From: a virus
Direction: 5' to 3' (one strand)
IMG/VR virus record: IMGVR_UViG_3300042449_002081
Location: 1 to 41,938 of that record
Length of the DNA stretch: 41,938 nt
Shown here: piece by piece, positions 1 to 6,250 of the stretch
Numbering within the stretch: position 1 is the stretch's first letter
How the letters are laid out: each line of letters begins with the position of its first letter
Notes under the pieces: model-generated
The model's database searches: none
The model's input: the letters and a program-made list of their open reading frames with translations, nothing else
Told to the model about the DNA's origin: nothing
Position numbers and translations under genes: made by a program

Positions 1-112
1 TAAGGGCAAAATCTCGGAGGGCCAGACTTGGCGGGACATGCCGCCGGCGCTTCGGGACCAAGTCTCGGCGAGGCCGGAGGATTTCCTCAAGGCGGTAACG
101 AAGGCGGCATAG
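1..112 (+). CDS. Sak4-like RecA-fold ATPase, C-terminal end only
   Basis: The window opens inside a gene; only the last 36 codons before TAG (110-112) are present. They read AKGKISEGQTWRDMPP and onward, ending FLKAVTKAA. All 112 bases are identical to 40699-40810, the end of the complete Sak4-like ATPase gene at 39881-40810. Function is therefore taken from that copy: an ssDNA-binding, strand-annealing ATPase of phage recombination. The next gene starts directly after the stop codon. Confidence 0.85.
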   Translation, partial: KGKISEGQTWRDMPPALRDQVSARPEDFLKAVTKAA

Positions 113-373
113 GTGACACTCGAGAGGGAATCCCTGGATGCTTTGTGGGAGGCGGGTGGTTTGTTCCAAATCAAAACCTCCCCCGAGGGGTGGCGCACAC
201 GAAAACTGCGTGTTGATATCTATACGCCAGAAGACATTCGAGCGCTGCCCCCCTACCTCTCGGCCTCAAGTTGCGATGAAATCAACGCCGCCTGCGACAG
301 ATTTTTAGCCTCTCGAGGCAAGCTGACAGGAAAAGCATACGCAAAATTTTTAAATAATAAACACCATGAATAA
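113..373 (+). CDS. Small conserved phage protein of the recombination operon, copy 1
   Basis: An 86-residue protein starting with GTG right after the ATPase stop codon. It starts MTLERESLDALWEAGG and ends FLNNKHHE. I do not recognise a family. The partner at 40813-41073 has the same length, with conserved cores at AGGLF, KTSPEG, DIRALPPYLS, CDEINAACD and KLTG. Conservation of length and frame despite much nucleotide change in the first half shows it is translated. Its last 8 bases overlap the nuclease start (ATGAATAA), so the two are probably translationally coupled. A role beside the annealing ATPase and the nuclease is inferred from position only. Confidence 0.75.
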   Translation: MTLERESLDALWEAGGLFQIKTSPEGWRTRKLRVDIYTPEDIRALPPYLSASSCDEINAACDRFLASRGKLTGKAYAKFLNNKHHE

Positions 374-1397
374 TATACGACACAGCATGCTGCCGAAGCT
401 GGCGGCTTGCCCGAAATACACACCGAAGCCGGGGGATGCGGGGCCAGCGGCGCAGCGGGGGACGGTGATGGATGAGGCTTTTCGTTTGGGGTTGCAGGGC
501 GACCGCTCCAAAATCGACGCGCTGCCGGCGGAGGACCGCCCAGCCGTGGAGTGGGCGGTCGCCCTCATGGAGGACTACAAGCGGACGGGGACCATCGAGG
601 CGCGGGAGGAGTATCTGGCGATGCATACGCCGGGAATCGCCCACATCGGCACGGCAGATGCACTCTGCACCAAGCTCGGCTGGGTGGCAGATTTGAAGAC
701 AGGGCAGTTACGCAATTACGCCGAGCAATTGGCCGCCTATTGTTACGCCATGATGCACATGACTTTCGAGCAGGAATATACGGCTCATGTGCTCTACTGC
801 GACCACCAAGTGGTGAAGAGCTACCGCTTCACGCTGGAGCAGGCGAAGGGGATCGTGGAACGCATTATTGCCGAAGTGAATGATCCGGCAGCGGAGCCTC
901 GGGCGTCGGAATACTGCGGGTGGTGTGCCAATTACGATTCGTGCCCTGCCGTTGTGAAGCCTGTCGAGGAGGGCTTGGCCGTGATCGCGGCGGGGTCCCC
1001 TACCCTGTCTTCGATGCTGGAGCGGGTGATGGAGTCGCCGGAAAAGCTCGGGCAATTTGTGTCGCAGTGGAAGGCCGTGGAAAAAGCCATCGCCGAACCG
1101 GCTCTGGAGGCGCTTAAGGCGATGCTCGAGGACGGCCGCGAGGTGGATGGCTGGAAGCTGACGGAGGTGAAGGGGCGCGAATACTTTGATGTGGAGGGGA
1201 TTCTGTGGGTGGCGCGGGAGACGAATGCGCCGGTGGAATCCATCATCCTGGCACTCGGCGGAAAGATGTCCGGCAAAGCCTACCGCGAGTGGGCGGCTCA
1301 ACTGGGCCGCGAACCGCTGAACGCGCATGTGCGCACCGGATCGACAACAAAGCAACTCAGACAAGTGAAAACCAAACAAACCAAACAACTAAACTAA
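366..1397 (+). CDS. PD-(D/E)XK exonuclease with Cas4/AddB-type Fe-S cysteines, copy 1
   Basis: A 343-residue protein of the RecB/Cas4-like PD-(D/E)XK superfamily (DUF2800-like in phages). Visible motifs: RGTVMDEAF near residues 31-39, where the RGT-x-x-H of relatives would lie but with Asp in place of His; GTAD with Asp98; ADLKTG with Asp109 and Lys111; and QLAAYCY with Gln121 and Tyr125. One cysteine near the N-terminus (Cys15) and three later ones (Cys184, Cys187, Cys193 in CGWCANYDSC) match the split four-cysteine 4Fe-4S pattern of Cas4, AddB and Dna2. Such enzymes resect DNA ends to give single strands for annealing. It lies between the Sak4-like ATPase and an SSB-like protein, the expected partners. 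The Lys-rich C-terminus (KTKQTKQLN) differs from the catalytic core in composition. Confidence 0.85.
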   Translation: MNNIRHSMLPKLAACPKYTPKPGDAGPAAQRGTVMDEAFRLGLQGDRSKIDALPAEDRPAVEWAVALMEDYKRTGTIEAREEYLAMHTPGIAHIGTADALCTKLGWVADLKTGQLRNYAEQLAAYCYAMMHMTFEQEYTAHVLYCDHQVVKSYRFTLEQAKGIVERIIAEVNDPAAEPRASEYCGWCANYDSCPAVVKPVEEGLAVIAAGSPTLSSMLERVMESPEKLGQFVSQWKAVEKAIAEPALEALKAMLEDGREVDGWKLTEVKGREYFDVEGILWVARETNAPVESIILALGGKMSGKAYREWAAQLGREPLNAHVRTGSTTKQLRQVKTKQTKQLN

Positions 1398-1398
1398 T

Positions 1399-1893
1399 AT
1401 GGACAACGAAAATAGATATGTCAACGAGTCGGGCCGCTACCTGTGCAAGGTGAAGGCGCCGGGCAATGGCTGGATCGGCGTGTCAGGTAGCGGGAGCGAA
1501 TTCATTCGCGTGCCGTTGCTTGTGACCGATGCGGGCTCGCAGGAGGGGCGCGAGATCGTGTGGCGGGGCTACCTGACGGAGGCCGCGGCGCGGCGGACGA
1601 TCCAGACGCTGGACGATTGCTTCGGCAAGCAATGGGACATCAAGTCCTTGGCCAGCGGGGCGGCGAGCTTTGCGGGTCAGATGGCTCGGATCACGGTGGA
1701 CTCCGAAGAATACAACGGGGAGACTCGGCACAAGGTGAAGTGGCTGAACCCTGCGGAGATGGCTCCGAAGAACGAGGTGGATGCCACGGTGATCGAGGCG
1801 CTGGCCGAGCGGCTGGCGAAGATCGACCGGGGCGATGATGTGATGGTGCCAACGAAACCTGCACCCAAAACCTCGGACGACATTCCGTTTTAA
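1399..1893 (+). CDS. DUF669-like single-stranded-DNA-binding protein
   Basis: A 164-residue protein with a beta-rich N-terminal half (GRYLCKVKAPGNGW, then FIRVPLLVTD and a GR-x-I segment) and an acidic C-terminal end TSDDIPF. A short acidic tail ending in proline-phenylalanine is the signature by which SSB proteins bind partner enzymes. DUF669 proteins, which resemble this in layout, sit beside RecA-fold ATPases and nucleases in many phages. It starts one base after the nuclease stop, so it is co-transcribed. Likely role: coating ssDNA and handing it to the annealing ATPase and resolvase. The SSB assignment rests on tail and context, not on a clear OB-fold motif. Confidence 0.65.
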   Translation: MDNENRYVNESGRYLCKVKAPGNGWIGVSGSGSEFIRVPLLVTDAGSQEGREIVWRGYLTEAAARRTIQTLDDCFGKQWDIKSLASGAASFAGQMARITVDSEEYNGETRHKVKWLNPAEMAPKNEVDATVIEALAERLAKIDRGDDVMVPTKPAPKTSDDIPF

Positions 1894-1895
1894 CC

Positions 1896-2123
1896 ATGAG
1901 GGGGATTCTGGAATACGACTTGCCGGAGGACGAGGCGGAGATGCGCTACGCACAGGCAGGGCTCGACGCCCTGTTGGTGCTTAACGACCTGGACCAAGAG
2001 TGCCGGAGCCGTCTCAAGCACGGCGCCGGCGCGTTTGCCGATCTCGACGACAAGACCATCGAGGCCGTGAGGGCTTGGGTGGTTGGCGCCTCGCAGCGTC
2101 GGAATTTGCCGGACCTCATATGA
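1896..2123 (+). CDS. Small conserved phage replication-operon protein
   Basis: A 75-residue protein starting MRGILEYDLPEDEAEM. It resembles the short phage proteins that begin with a beta strand plus a DLPE-D-x-E-E motif and continue as helices, common in replication operons and of unknown biochemical role. It begins two bases after the SSB-like gene and overlaps the RuvC-like gene by four bases (ATGA at 2120-2123). That packing supports it being a real gene. No catalytic motif is seen. Confidence 0.7.
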   Translation: MRGILEYDLPEDEAEMRYAQAGLDALLVLNDLDQECRSRLKHGAGAFADLDDKTIEAVRAWVVGASQRRNLPDLI

Positions 2124-2557
2124 CCATCCTTGCCCTCGATCCCGGCACTACCGAGACGGCGTTTGTCCTTTGGGACGGGCGCCGGATCCTCGAGGCTGAC
2201 CACCTGCCGAATGCGGAGATCCGCCAAATCCTCATTGGCCGCGAGTATGACGCGGTCGCCTGTGAGATGATCGCCTCCTACGGCATGGCGGTGGGAAAGG
2301 AGGTCTTCGAGACCTGTGTGTGGATCGGGAGGTTTGTGGAAGTGGCTCGGGTGGAGCCGCGTTTAGTCTACCGCCGCGATGCGAAGCTGCACCTGTGCCA
2401 CTCCCCCAGGGCGAAGGATGCCAATGTGCGGCAGGCGCTCATCGACCGCCTCGGGCCGCAGGGCACGAAGAAGAACCCCGGCCCGACCTACGGCATGCGC
2501 TCCCACCTGTGGGCGGCGCTGGCTGTGGCGGTCTATGCGGGGGATGTGAAGGAATAA
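2120..2557 (+). CDS. RuvC-like Holliday-junction resolvase
   Basis: A 145-residue RNase H-fold nuclease. The start at 2120 (ATGA overlap) gives MTILALDPGTTETAF, with the first catalytic acid Asp7 in the LALDPG strand; longer upstream extensions make no sense. The second acid is Glu49 in ACEMIASYG. The block EVFETCVWIGRF is typical of the phage branch. At the C-terminus, Asp100 and His129 (SHLWAALAVA) occupy the last active-site region, but the usual acid after that His is Ala132, so the metal site may be completed differently. Role: resolving branched intermediates before packaging or after annealing. It follows the nuclease and SSB-like genes in one operon. Confidence 0.85.
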   Translation: MTILALDPGTTETAFVLWDGRRILEADHLPNAEIRQILIGREYDAVACEMIASYGMAVGKEVFETCVWIGRFVEVARVEPRLVYRRDAKLHLCHSPRAKDANVRQALIDRLGPQGTKKNPGPTYGMRSHLWAALAVAVYAGDVKE

Positions 2558-2562
2558 TTTTA

Positions 2563-4077
2563 ATGCAATACCCTGAGAAAGAGAGCGCCGTCGTCGGCTA
2601 TATTAGTGTCGCTGGCTTCGCCGGCGTGCCGAGGTCGGCGATTGTGGACCCCGATAGTTTTGTCTCGGTGCTGAATGGCGTTTACTACGCCGCGGCGCAC
2701 CGGCTGCACTATGCCAAGAAGGCCACGACGGGCACGACGATCATCGAGGCGATCGAGCGGGATCCGTTTTTGCTGAAGGTGGCGGAGCGGACGGCGCAGG
2801 AGTCGGGCATGGTGTGTTGGCGGGATGGCTTGGTCATGGCAGACAGCTCGCTGGCTTACAACCCGGCGGGTGGCGCGGTCGTGTCGGAATACCTGGCGGA
2901 CATTGCCTCGGCGGCGGCGCAGCGCAAGGCGACTAAGATCGGTCAGAGGTTGGCCTCGGGGGATATGCCTGTGGCGGAGGCTCTGGAGGAGCTCAAGACG
3001 CTGGCGAAGCCTCGGGCGTCGATGGTGGGCGTGGAGATGCATACTTTTGAGGAGCTGTGGAGTTACAAGGCCGAAGACGACTCCAGCACGCTGGTGGGGA
3101 ACCGCTGGCTGTGCCGTGGCGGGCAGCTGCTGCTGCTGGGGCAGAGCGGGATTGGCAAATCCTCCTACACTCTCCAACAGGCGATGACCTGGGCGCTGGG
3201 GATGCCGTTTTTTGGGATGAAGCCGAAGCGGCGGCTGCGGTGCCTGATCGTGCAGGCGGAGAATGATATGGGGGATATGGCTGAGGTGGTGCAGGGAGTC
3301 ATGTCCTATGTGGTGGCGCAGTCGAAGATGACGCAACGCGAGGCGGTGGATATCCTGCGGGAGAATGTGATCGTGGCGCGGGTGACGGCTCAGACGGGTG
3401 AGGCGTTCATCGAGGTGATTCGGGAGTTGATTGCGAAGCACGGGCCGTTCGATCTGGTGTATGGGGATCCGTTGCTGTCGTTCATCGGGGACGATATCTC
3501 GCAACAGGCGGTGGCCTCGCACTTTCTGCGGGAGCTGTGCAACCCGCTGGCGTTCGAGCATGGGTTTGCATGGGTGTGGTCGCACCATACCGGCAAGCCC
3601 CAATCGGACAGCAAGAGCCGGGCGCATTGGAATGCGAATGATTATGCTTACATCGGGCTGGGATCGAGTGAGCTAACGAACTGGGCTCGGGCGATCTGTG
3701 TGCTCCAGACCACGAAACACGAAGGAATCTTTAAGGTGCTGCTGGCGAAGCGGGGCAATCGGGCGGATGCGCTGGATGAGCATGGGCATCCGACGACGGA
3801 TATCGTCATCAAGCACGCGGCGAAGGGTCTGCATTGGGAGCCCGCGGAGCTGCCCGAGGAGACGGAGGAGCAGACGCAACACAAGGGCAAGGCGGGACGC
3901 ACACCCAAAATCTCGGCCTACGACGAGACGGACATCGTCGGGAAGCACGCTCAATGGCCTAAGGGTGCTCGGGGTTTTTATACCGAGATGACTGCCAAGT
4001 ATGGCGTCAGCCGGGACACCATCGAGAGGATCTTGCGCCGGTCCAAACAGGGCGCACAAAACCTCAAGGCGGCGTGA
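2563..4077 (+). CDS. RepA/DnaB-like replicative helicase (AAA_25 type) with C-terminal HTH
   Basis: A 504-residue protein. The ATG at 2563 lies five bases after the resolvase stop; a longer frame open upstream only shadows the resolvase. The N-terminal 150 residues are helical and resemble a DnaB N-domain (KATTGTTIIEAIERD). The RecA-like domain has Walker A GQSGIGKS (193-200), a Walker B-like strand FDLVYGDPLL, and WVWSHHTGKP, the H-motif seen in RepA-type hexameric helicases. A C-terminal segment around YGVSRDTIERIL looks like a helix-turn-helix. It probably unwinds the phage origin as a ring on ssDNA. No separate primase or polymerase is visible, so the phage must use host ones. The repeat-rich segment directly downstream may be its loading site. 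Confidence 0.85.
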   Translation: MQYPEKESAVVGYISVAGFAGVPRSAIVDPDSFVSVLNGVYYAAAHRLHYAKKATTGTTIIEAIERDPFLLKVAERTAQESGMVCWRDGLVMADSSLAYNPAGGAVVSEYLADIASAAAQRKATKIGQRLASGDMPVAEALEELKTLAKPRASMVGVEMHTFEELWSYKAEDDSSTLVGNRWLCRGGQLLLLGQSGIGKSSYTLQQAMTWALGMPFFGMKPKRRLRCLIVQAENDMGDMAEVVQGVMSYVVAQSKMTQREAVDILRENVIVARVTAQTGEAFIEVIRELIAKHGPFDLVYGDPLLSFIGDDISQQAVASHFLRELCNPLAFEHGFAWVWSHHTGKPQSDSKSRAHWNANDYAYIGLGSSELTNWARAICVLQTTKHEGIFKVLLAKRGNRADALDEHGHPTTDIVIKHAAKGLHWEPAELPEETEEQTQHKGKAGRTPKISAYDETDIVGKHAQWPKGARGFYTEMTAKYGVSRDTIERILRRSKQGAQNLKAA

Positions 4078-4108
4078 TCTTTTCCTATTACATCCACATG
4101 AAACCAAG

Positions 4109-4285
4109 TGCCGCAAAATTACCGCAGAATGACCGCAGAATGGAAATTATGCGGCACAGGATAACTGCCGCAAAATTACTGCCGCATAATCCCCCCTTAA
4201 AGGGGGGGGATAATTATGCGGTAGTTAATTTTTCGGCGTCGTTATTTCCGTCCTGCTTTTACCGCAAAATAGGTTTGTGCGGCAT
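4109..4285 (+). repeat. Nine-copy TGCCGCA-type repeat cluster (candidate origin or operator array)
   Basis: A short motif, T(G/A)CCGCA(A/T/G)AAT(T), occurs at 4109-4121, 4121-4130, 4132-4141, 4166-4178, 4180-4190 and 4261-4271 on the plus strand, and inverted at 4145-4156, 4212-4223 and 4276-4285. The segment is AT-rich and lies between the helicase stop (4077) and the next gene (4295). Clusters of short repeats next to a replication gene are typical of iteron origins; repressor operators are the alternative. The last copy covers a GTG at 4277, which is why I start the next gene at ATG 4295. Confidence 0.75.
4180..4223. other. Large palindrome inside the repeat cluster
   Basis: Two inverted repeat units (TGCCGCATAAT at 4180-4190 and AATTATGCGGTA at 4212-4223) flank a run of six C (4191-4196), TTAAA (4197-4201) and a run of eight G (4202-4209). 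The strand can fold into a hairpin with about 17 paired bases and a five-base TTAAA loop, or extrude as a cruciform. There is no U-tract after it, so a simple intrinsic terminator is less likely than an origin structure, although it would also block helicase-operon transcripts. Confidence 0.7.
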
Positions 4286-4294
4286 TTCAACTTT

Positions 4295-4549
4295 ATGAAC
4301 CACCCCAAAAAACCCATCGACCCATACATCGGGTGCCAAGCCTGCGGGAAGGAATGGCAGGACCACCCAGGCATCTCACACACCTGCCAAATGGCCTCAG
4401 ACCTCGCCGACTATCTCCGCTGGGCCCTCAACCACATCGAGCCGCCCGAATACACCAGGGACATTACCGAGCAGGAAGTCTACTTCCACTCCCTCGAAGA
4501 AGCACGCCGCCTCGTCGTCGAGGCCAGCAACTGGAAAGCCCGCTTATGA
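4295..4549 (+). CDS. Small protein with zinc-binding-like Cys/His cluster
   Basis: An 84-residue protein from ATG 4295. The N-terminal part has C-x2-C (GCQACGKEW) followed by HPGISHTC, so four Cys/His ligands for a small metal-binding knuckle could be formed. The rest is helical and acidic. An in-frame GTG at 4277 falls inside the repeat array and is rejected. Its stop overlaps the start of the next HTH gene (ATGA, 4546-4549). I do not recognise the family; a regulatory or packaging accessory role is only suggested by position. Confidence 0.65.
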   Translation: MNHPKKPIDPYIGCQACGKEWQDHPGISHTCQMASDLADYLRWALNHIEPPEYTRDITEQEVYFHSLEEARRLVVEASNWKARL

Positions 4550-5334
4550 AACCCAAACGCCCAGCCAAACCCGAGACAAAGCACAGCATCGCCACCAAGC
4601 TGGCCGCTGATTTCCATGTCAGCGTCCAGACCGCCACCCAGTGGTTCGATGCCGGTTGTCCGATGGATTACGAGGAGGCCAAGGAATGGAAACTCCAGAA
4701 ACGCGCAGAAGCCCCGATCAAGTCCGAGATGGGGTCAAGACCTAATAAGCTGGAGAAAGCCCTAGAACAGGCCGCAGCGTGCGAAGAAACGGTCAACTGG
4801 GATGCGATGTCGACGCAGTTCCGCCAGATGTGCGACATCGTCGCCGACTTCTACCTCATGGGCATGACGGTCTCCGCCATTAACACTAAGCTGGGCGTCA
4901 AGCCTGCGGTCATCTCTCGCATCATTGCTAACCACCCCGATACCAAAGACAAGGAATCCCAAGTCGCCGCTTCAAGCTGGAAAGATGTCCGACGCCTGGC
5001 AGTCGATGCCCTCCGAGACAAGCTCAACGACCCAACCCAAGTCTCCAAGATGAAAGCCGCCGAGCTCAACTTTGTAGCCGGCACCGCTCAAGACAAGATC
5101 CGCGACAGCGAAGGTGGCGCGCAGCTCACCATCAACATCAACCAGAAGATCAATGCGTTGTCGTTTGAGGAACTCATCAACAGCATTCCGAAGAAGGCCG
5201 ATGACATTGATGGTGAGTATGAGATCGAGACCCCCTCGGGAACCAGTAGCGAGGTGGAGAAGCCCTCGGCAAACACCCCGCTCAGTCTCAATAACAAGGC
5301 TAAAAACGAGGAGGATAATGGCTCGAATGAGTAA
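4546..5334 (+). CDS. terS: Probable small terminase subunit (HTH DNA-binding protein)
   Basis: A 262-residue protein. Residues around 15-37 (ATKLAADFHVSVQTATQWFD) read as a helix-turn-helix like that of Nu1-type small terminases, and a second HTH-like segment is GMTVSAINTKLGVKPAVISR. The middle is helical, and the C-terminus is acidic and low in complexity (NNKAKNEEDNGSNE). Small terminases recognise the packaging site and load the large subunit; the large terminase follows at 6247 in the same run of overlapping genes. No homology search was possible, so a transcriptional regulator remains possible. Confidence 0.55.
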   Translation: MKPKRPAKPETKHSIATKLAADFHVSVQTATQWFDAGCPMDYEEAKEWKLQKRAEAPIKSEMGSRPNKLEKALEQAAACEETVNWDAMSTQFRQMCDIVADFYLMGMTVSAINTKLGVKPAVISRIIANHPDTKDKESQVAASSWKDVRRLAVDALRDKLNDPTQVSKMKAAELNFVAGTAQDKIRDSEGGAQLTININQKINALSFEELINSIPKKADDIDGEYEIETPSGTSSEVEKPSANTPLSLNNKAKNEEDNGSNE

Positions 5335-5473
5335 GTCATTGAACATCAGCAACCGCCCAGTATCTACAAGAGTGGTTATTGGAAGTTATGGCCTCGACAG
5401 GGGGGGGAGGGGGGTCGGTTCGCTGGCTCCGCAAATTTCACCCCACTCGTCCAGCCCCCGAAAAATTTTATGA
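5318..5473 (+). CDS. Short possible gene between terS-like gene and 5470
   Basis: An open frame of 51 residues, MARMSKSLNISNRPVSTR and onward, overlapping the preceding gene by 17 bases and ending in the ATGA that starts the next. It fills an otherwise empty gap, and the overlap pattern is like its neighbours, but it crosses a G-rich tract (5400-5416) and shows no known motif. It may be non-coding. Confidence 0.3.
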   Translation: MARMSKSLNISNRPVSTRVVIGSYGLDRGGRGVGSLAPQISPHSSSPRKIL

Positions 5474-5748
5474 AAAAAGCCCAACCAAACAAGCAAGAAA
5501 CGAAGCAAGAGCAACCCCCTACCCCGCCTGAGTGGCCGTTGATGGGAAAGACCGCGCCAGGGAGACAACCGCAGAATCCTCGGATTTTGCGGGTCGTCCT
5601 CGAGGAGGAGGTCGTCAATGTGCAGGTCCGCAGCAATTCCTTCTACCGAGCGAACGAGCCGGTCTTGGTGGGAGTGGACGCCGGCGGGGCATTGGTGGCG
5701 GTGAAGCCGAAAACGAACCCGCTGCTGCACGGGGGGTATGAGGGGTGA
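5470..5748 (+). CDS. Small hypothetical protein
   Basis: A 92-residue protein starting MKKAQPNKQETKQEQPP, with a basic, Gln/Pro-rich disordered N-terminus and a beta-rich C-terminal half (ILRVVLEEEVVNVQVRSNSF, VLVGVDAGGALVAVKP; seen as separate blocks). The C-terminal half could be a small barrel, as in head-associated or nucleic-acid-binding proteins, but I do not recognise it. It overlaps the next gene by four bases at 5745-5748 (GTGA). Confidence 0.65.
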   Translation: MKKAQPNKQETKQEQPPTPPEWPLMGKTAPGRQPQNPRILRVVLEEEVVNVQVRSNSFYRANEPVLVGVDAGGALVAVKPKTNPLLHGGYEG

Positions 5749-6002
5749 GTGACACGCCCGAGACGGACGCCAAAGTTTCCGGACACATTGGATTCTATTC
5801 GTGTGCAACGGTTCCCGCTGAATTGTGCCGCCGCATGGAGCGCGAGCGCGATGAGGCGAGGGATATGGCGGAAAAGCTTACCGAGCATGGACTTGATCTT
5901 ATGGATGCCAACCGTTTGTTGAAGGCAAAAATCAAGCGCCAAGCAGAGCGCATTCGTGAGCTAGAAGGTGCGACAAACCATGCTGGCGGATTGCACAAAT
6001 GA
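5745..6002 (+). CDS. Coiled-coil small phage protein (SDTPETDA family type)
   Basis: An 85-residue protein with a GTG start overlapping the previous stop. The N-terminus SDTPETDAKVSG and following ELCRRMERERDEAR match a very common class of small phage proteins of unknown function, with a short acidic head and a long charged helix. The C-terminal half is predicted coiled coil. It overlaps the next gene by ATGA (5999-6002). Confidence 0.7.
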   Translation: MSDTPETDAKVSGHIGFYSCATVPAELCRRMERERDEARDMAEKLTEHGLDLMDANRLLKAKIKRQAERIRELEGATNHAGGLHK

Positions 6003-6250
6003 CCTGCCCCACCTGCCAATCCCCTACCCGCGTCGTCTCCTGCCGGTTGGTCGGCGAGGAGTTTTTTCGGCGCCGCCGGTGCGAGAACGGCCATCGCTTC
6101 AATACCTCTGAGGATTTTCGCCCCGGCCCGTTCCCCTGGGCGAAGAAAACCGCAACCAACCGCCCTAAACGCCCCAAACCCTCCCCCAAGGCCAAGCCCG
6201 AGTCCACCGATTGGCTCACCCGCATCGAAGACAAGCTCGCCGCCCTATGA
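5999..6250 (+). CDS. NrdR-like zinc-ribbon small protein
   Basis: An 83-residue protein. Its first 40 residues, CPTC then SCRLVGEEFFRRRRCENGH and RFNTSEDF, follow the zinc ribbon of the ribonucleotide-reductase repressor NrdR (CPFC, SR, RRRREC, RFTTFE), but with the last Cys replaced by His. The ATP-cone of NrdR is missing. The remainder is a Lys/Pro-rich linker and a short helix (TDWLTRIEDKLAAL). A nucleic-acid-binding accessory to packaging is plausible; it lies between the putative small terminase and the large terminase, overlapping the latter by ATGA. Confidence 0.65.
   Translation: MTCPTCQSPTRVVSCRLVGEEFFRRRRCENGHRFNTSEDFRPGPFPWAKKTATNRPKRPKPSPKAKPESTDWLTRIEDKLAAL

Larger units (their letters stand above)
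1..1238 (+). repeat. Long direct repeat, copy 1 (partner 40699-41938)
   Basis: The first 1238 bases match the last 1240 bases in the same order: ATPase tail, 86-residue protein, PD-(D/E)XK nuclease. Positions 1-112 are identical to 40699-40810. From 113 the copies diverge, strongly at about 140-260 and 450-480 and weakly elsewhere, with no frame-breaking indel inside the genes. Such partners at both ends fit an unclosed circular or permuted genome assembled from two variants, or two tandem related prophages. Confidence 0.9.

Noticed and set aside
2320-2562. Upstream extension of the helicase frame
   Set aside because: It runs over the resolvase gene in another frame and reads as shadow sequence; ATG 2563 after the resolvase stop is the natural start.
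4074-4298. Open frame across the repeat cluster
   Set aside because: It is made of the repeat units themselves, starts at the helicase stop and has no protein-like pattern.
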